Source of the DNA: Saccoglossus kowalevskii
Lineage: Eukaryota > Hemichordata > Enteropneusta > Harrimaniidae
Assembly: GCF_000003605.2 (NCBI RefSeq)
Contig: NW_003150362.1
Span: 1-10,354, forward strand
Direction: 5' to 3'
Length of the DNA stretch: 10,354 nt
Positions 6,932 through 10,354 of this stretch are shown piece by piece. Each line of letters begins with the position of its first letter. Position 1 is the stretch's first letter. Under the pieces are notes generated by a model. It saw only the letters and a list, made by a program, of their open reading frames with translations, was not told the origin of the DNA and searched no databases. A program made the position numbers and the translations under genes.

Positions 6932-6966
6932 TTAAAGCGCGGGAGTCGTTGACTACCGTGCTTTAA
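6932..6966. repeat. Compact hairpin, 16-bp arms and 3-nt loop
   Basis: ttaaagcgcgggagtc (6932-6947) pairs with gactaccgtgctttaa (6951-6966) in 14 of 16 positions around the loop gtt. If transcribed on the plus strand, one mismatch becomes a G-U pair and the other is G-A. It is much more GC-rich than its surroundings. No known RNA family is recognised. Confidence 0.7.
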
Positions 6967-7468
6967 CTTTTCACAAAAACTTAATAACTAACAAATGTCC
7001 ACCTATTACTCCCAGATAAAAGCAAGCTAAATATGCTCTGACTGTACTGTAAGTAAAACCATAGACTTTAAAACTATTTTTACCAGTAGTTCCAAAACAT
7101 GTCTTGTGATCCTCCTGAGAAAATAGGGGCTTGCAACAAAATCACAAATTAGTTTCCCCTGTGACCGATTTCACTTGCAGCTTTGATTTATAAATTGTTC
7201 ACATGGACCCTAGGGGAAAAAACAGTAATGCCCCTCCCAAATGACTTTTTTTACTTTGCAGAAGCTATACTTCTGAGATCTTTAGTTGTTTGTGCATAGA
7301 TGGTCTTTGGTTATAAATTATTTACTTTCCAGTCATTGTTTGAAGGTAAGCCTTTGTCATACTTTCGGCTGTGGTGACTTCCTGTCACTATGCTTTTGTT
7401 TTCCATGGGTTAGCTAAACATATGAATACTTGTTGAAAATCACACTTGGAATTATTCATGTATGTTAA

Positions 7469-7496
7469 TGACGTCAGAAAAAGACCAATCACGTCA
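7469..7496. promoter_or_regulatory. CRE plus CCAAT plus half-CRE cluster
   Basis: A perfect palindromic CRE, TGACGTCA (7469-7476), is followed by CCAAT (7485-7489) and cacgtcat (7490-7497), a second ACGTCA half-site. CREB/ATF and NF-Y bind such sites, and the close spacing is promoter-like. No gene start is evident nearby, so its function is inference. Confidence 0.3.
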
Positions 7497-7503
7497 TGCG
7501 ACA

Positions 7504-7519
7504 CCCCCCCCCCCCCCCC
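7504..7519 (+). repeat. Poly-C tract (16 C)
   Basis: This is the longest homopolymer in the window, sixteen C's directly after the CRE/CCAAT cluster. The length is likely polymorphic or uncertain in the assembly. Confidence 0.9.
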
Positions 7520-7967
7520 TGCTTGGAAGTAAGATTTTCTAATGGGATAGCAAGCAATCTAATCTAATCTTGAAATTGTTAAATTATATATAGTGTTGTC
7601 TGGAAATGTAAAAATAAACTTCTAAAAATGTGTTATTCAGTTCAAAAAATAAACTGGCTGCATGCAGAATCTCAGAGAAACAATTGCACTTACATGCAGG
7701 AGTGGACGGATGTTGCAGCAGCAGAAGTTTGGGCCTGAACATTTTGCCCCGGACATTTCAGTCGCATTTTTAAAATTATTTTAAATAATGTACGTATTCT
7801 TAAAAAAAAATGTTATGTGAAAGGGGGCAGAGCATGAACTAATATTTTGGTTTTTGAATACAAAGATGTGTGTACTGCTATTAAATTATACATATGTAAA
7901 ACATATTAATTATGTTGTTATGAAAATAGTTTCATACAAAATGGGGTAATTTGACAAAATCCTTGTA
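7520..7967. other. Non-coding stretch
   Basis: I see no gene. Minor structure includes an aatct direct repeat (about 7557-7570) and the palindrome ctgcatgcag at 7658-7667. Bases 7966-7967 (TA) are the left target duplication of the next element. Confidence 0.5.
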
Positions 7968-8174
7968 CTGTAAAGGGGTAATTATTCACTGGGTTTTAAT
8001 TTTGCTTATTTCGCTGACTGGAAAAATGCGCTAAATTAAAACCCAGTGAATATGTAAAATTTAGCATAGAACACATTATCTAAATGACAAAACCATGAAT
8101 TTAAAACCCACAGAATATGCCTGAAATGTTAAATCAGTGAAATTTAAACCCAGTGAAAATTAGTCATTTTACAG
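7968..8174. mobile_element. 207-bp MITE with TA target duplication
   Basis: The ends CTGTAAA and TTTACAG are inverted repeats flanked by TA on both sides (7966-7967, 8175-8176), as in Tc1/mariner-type insertions. The inverted repeat runs inward about 35 bp at roughly three-quarters identity, including a shared TCACTGGGTTT. Inside, attcactgggttttaat (7984-8000) is an exact reverse complement of 8035-8051, and aaacccagtgaa recurs near 8146 with a diverged copy near 8104. There is no coding capacity, so it is non-autonomous. The motif set recalls an abundant family of bivalve repeats; that link is from memory and unverified. Confidence 0.75.
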
Positions 8175-8751
8175 TATGTGTTGCCAGTGATATGCTAGTT
8201 TCCATTGTTATTTAAATGTACTCATCAGGGGGGTAATCCATTAGAAAACATCACTGATCCACAGTAGTCTGGTTTCAGGCTACACTAAGTCACAGTCCTT
8301 AGAAGGACTTTGACCAAGTGCAGGCTAAGATTTAAGCTAATCCCAAATGTTTGCATATCAGCTATACGCAATTGTGTTCACTCACAGGAAGGCCCAACAG
8401 TTATAGCACAGGCCACAGTGTTGAGGGTCCGTGCACTGGCTGTGAACACTTGTTTCCCAAGGGAGGCACCAATTATGAACAAACAATTAAACAGCAAATA
8501 CAATTACATATTTTTTTTTCATTCCATGTTTTATTGATTTATAATGCTTATTTGTTTTATTAATATCACCAGTTTTTTCATTTTTTTTTTAAATTACTGT
8601 GGTGCTTCAGATACTAGTAATAATTTGTGTAAAATTTGGATGTTTTAAATATGTGTTCTAGTAGTTAGTGAAACCATGGAGGTAATCTTCAGAAGCACAA
8701 TATCACGCATGCAAATTTACGTTACCGTAAAAACTCAATCATTTCGGCCAT
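8175..8751. other. Non-coding stretch after the MITE
   Basis: Two overlapping 70-75 codon frames (8310-8563) have no recognisable motifs and run into AT-rich sequence, so I do not call them genes. A small palindrome, agtcctt (8294-8300) and aaggact (8303-8309), is present. Just before the direct repeat, ttacgttacc (8717-8726) is a near inverted copy of ggtaacgtga inside it. Confidence 0.4.
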
Positions 8752-8804
8752 GTTTTATGTCACGCTCCCCGTAAATGTAAACAAACATGGTAACGTGAAA
8801 AACT
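8752..8804 (+). repeat. Direct repeat copy 1 (53 bp)
   Basis: This copy starts gttttatgtcacgctcccc and ends taacgtgaaaaact. It matches 8953-9004 except for one extra C and one A/T change. Its own ends are weakly inverted (gtttt...tcacg against cgtgaaaaac). Confidence 0.9.
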
Positions 8805-8952
8805 GAATAAATATATCTTTTGCGGGATTGGAGTAAAGGTGTACCGGTAGTACTAGTCTGAGACTTGACCCAATTTTAAAACAAACTACAAGCGCGTTCA
8901 AGAAATCTGACGCAACCAGGCCACCTGCTGTTTTGTTGCCGTGGAGACGACA

Positions 8953-9004
8953 GTTTTATGTCACGCTCCCGTAAATGTAAACTAACATGGTAACGTGAAA
9001 AACT
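8953..9004 (+). repeat. Direct repeat copy 2 (52 bp)
   Basis: This is the second copy of the repeat at 8752-8804, 201 bp downstream. The 148 bp between the copies contain no long open frame. The near identity implies a recent local duplication, or two insertions of one short element. Confidence 0.9.
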
Positions 9005-9589
9005 CACTGGAATAGAGTAGAATAGAATTATGCTTTATTGCTAATTGCTGTACTATTTTTTTGAAATTATCTACAATTAAACTATACATACAATACAATA
9101 ATATATTTTAAATAAACTACAATAAATAACACTGAAAAACATAATACGAGACGACACACTGATATTTTGTTACGGTATCGCTTTTTGGAGGATGTGGTGG
9201 CGGGGCGGGGCGGGTGGTGTTGTCCGGTACATAGAAGCAGGTACAGCTGGGACCTCGGCAGTTGCCTTAGTAAAAAATGAATCGATTCGAGACATGGCTA
9301 GCGAGCGACAAAATAAGTACTAATAGCTTGTGGGAAAACTAAAAGTGAGTGTCTTTCCCCAGAGAAATCGCCACTTTTATAGCATGATACTCTGACCAGC
9401 CACAACATTATCACATATTCTTTTGAAATTAAAGGATGTACATCAGTCAGTACTCAGTCTGACATACAATGTCGAAATGATAGGCCCAGGATTCACACCT
9501 CACGTCATCTCGTCTGCCACTTTACCGTAACCACGCACAGCTACTGAAACCGCTTCTATGAGAGCGCAGTTTTCACTTCACGGTCATGT
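9005..9589. other. Non-coding stretch with CpG-rich tract and tiny ORF
   Basis: At 9010-9040 a gaataga-type tandem and minus-strand AATAAAG resemble the 3' tail of a truncated LINE, but no reverse transcriptase remnant is visible. After the G-rich tract, ATG at 9277 opens a 21-codon frame (MNRFETWLASDKIS...) ending in TAA at 9340-9342, immediately before aaGTGAGT, a donor-like sequence at 9344. I do not call a gene from this. Confidence 0.35.
9196..9217 (+). promoter_or_regulatory. G-rich GC-box tract, possible quadruplex
   Basis: Within 22 bases there are runs of 2, 2, 4, 4, 3 and 2 G's separated by single bases, including GGGGCGGGG (9202-9210), an Sp1-type GC box. A two-tetrad quadruplex is possible; a three-tetrad one lacks a fourth run of three. 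It stands out sharply from the AT-rich background. Confidence 0.45.
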
Positions 9590-9876
9590 TTTTTTACCCA
9601 CAGTTAAAACGAAACAAAAAATCCAACCTACTTTTAAACGAACAACGTTGCAAGAGGAAGTTTAGAACATAACTGGGACGACTGTGTCGAAACAATCCAG
9701 CCGGTGATTTTATTTGGGTCAACCAAAAAAAAAGAAGATATTTTGACGTGCTGAGTGACTGTGTAAACAAAACCATGTCCAATAAAAATGACGCTTTCAC
9801 GCTACACGTTGGCGACTTTGTATCGACTTACTGGAAATGCCGAAGACGATACAATTTGCAAGTCGGCATTGATTAA
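9590..9876 (+). repeat. Tandem repeat unit 1 (about 286 bp)
   Basis: This unit aligns with 9877-10160 at an offset of 285-287 bases. Shared blocks include ttttaaac, gaaacaatccagc, gattttatttgggtcaacc against taattttatttgggtcaacc, agaagatattttgacgtgct and aatgacgctttcacg. By eye about four in five bases agree over 9617-9849. Minus-strand open frames at 9594-9800 and 9901-10140 resemble each other only because the DNA is duplicated. No protein family is recognised. Confidence 0.75.
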
Positions 9877-10160
9877 TTTTTTACCCGGTCCCTGTTAACA
9901 TTAATAATCTACTTGACTTTTAAACAAACAACTCTGCAGGACAATGTTTCGAACATTACTGAAACGACTGTGCTGAAACAATCCAGCAGATAATTTTATT
10001 TGGGTCAACCGAAAAAAAGAAGATATTTTGACGTGCTGCGTGACTGTGTAAACAAAACTACGTCCAATAATAATGACGCTTTCACGTAACACATTTGCGA
10101 CTTTGTATGGCTTGCTTGAAATTCCAAAGACGAGAGTCAAGTGTTGGCCTGAATTTTGTT
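9877..10160 (+). repeat. Tandem repeat unit 2
   Basis: This is the second unit of the tandem pair. It begins with ttttacccggtccctgttaac against tttttacccacagttaaaac in unit 1 and remains alignable to about 10134 (ccaaagacga against ccgaagacga). The following gaattttgttgtccctaaacc faintly recalls the start of unit 2, so a third, decayed unit may begin near 10155. Confidence 0.7.
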
Positions 10161-10354
10161 GTCCCTAAACCATGGAGCTTCGTTTCGTCAGTGATTGCTA
10201 GCAATGACTTAAAGTATTTGTTCGTTGTCGATATTTTTGGCGTCGTGATGAGAATTTTCTTAGCGATTATTTACAACTGATGTACTGGGTAATTTGTAAT
10301 GACATCAACAGAGTATATTTCACCATGGACATACAGAGATTTCACACGTCTTTG
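10161..10354. other. Right edge, no feature
   Basis: Beyond the tandem repeat I see nothing I can support. A 61-codon plus-strand frame covering 10095-10280 lies largely on the repeat and has no family motif. Confidence 0.5.

Larger units (their letters stand above)
6549..7468. other. Non-coding AT-rich stretch
   Basis: Apart from the two AATAAA hexamers and the hairpin at 6932-6966, I see nothing I can support here. It has several small palindromes such as taggccta near 6890, but no reading frame of interest. Confidence 0.5.

Noticed and set aside
8310-8563. Two overlapping 70-75 codon plus-strand frames
   Set aside because: No recognisable domain, and both tail into low-complexity AT-rich sequence.
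9010-9180. 3' end of a minus-strand LINE
   Set aside because: Only a gaataga-type tandem and AATAAAG are present, with no reverse transcriptase or endonuclease remnant.
1-10354. tRNA, rRNA, snRNA genes or CRISPR array
   Set aside because: I found no box A/box B pair, no conserved rRNA or snRNA core words, and no regularly spaced identical repeats.

Overview
The window looks like AT-rich nuclear DNA from an invertebrate animal. It holds one recognisable protein-coding locus, a frame-disrupted DNA transposase on the minus strand. Otherwise it is non-coding sequence rich in small inverted-repeat elements, poly-C tracts and short duplications. There are no bacterial operons, no CRISPR array, and I found no rRNA or tRNA gene. 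Two things point to an animal: the transposase matches the animal-type Tnp2/EnSpm (CACTA) lineage, and a 207-bp TA-flanked MITE (CTGTAAA...TTTACAG with internal TTCACTGGGTTT motifs) recalls repeats I associate with bivalve molluscs. The bivalve guess is inference, not proof.

Layout: 1-288 featureless; 289-619 a foldback (palindromic) element with 13 C's in its left arm; 620-1138 the 3' flank of the transposase; 1139-4087 the transposase on the minus strand in three overlapping frames; 4088-5304 its 5' flank, with a good splice acceptor 4 nt before the ATG, a possible donor and TATA box, and scattered TGGYCAG-like motifs; 5305-5809 a speculative two-exon plus-strand mini gene; 5801-5827 a tight hairpin; 6048-6548 a slightly GC-richer island with an NRF1-like site and two small plus-strand ORFs; 6549-7967 mostly empty apart from a 16-bp-arm hairpin, a CRE/CCAAT cluster and 16 C's; 7968-8174 the MITE; 8752-9004 a 52/53-bp direct repeat; 9196-9217 a G-rich GC-box tract; 9590-10160 a tandem duplication of about 286 bp.

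The transposase would be about 980 residues if read through. It has an N-terminal Cys/His finger, an acidic linker, a Cys-rich zinc-binding block, the Tnp2 catalytic core with a recognisable D-D-E set, and an intact-looking C terminus. Two one-base indels break it: one extra base near 3018-3019 and one missing base near 2624-2625. Together they restore the frame. No premature stop lies in the three conserved-frame segments outside the shifted stretch, so the copy is either recently inactivated or carries two consensus errors. A 14-bp motif from the foldback ends recurs inverted at 5570-5583 (13/14), beyond the 5' side of the transposase. It is a candidate terminal repeat of the parent transposon, though I could not find a target-site duplication.
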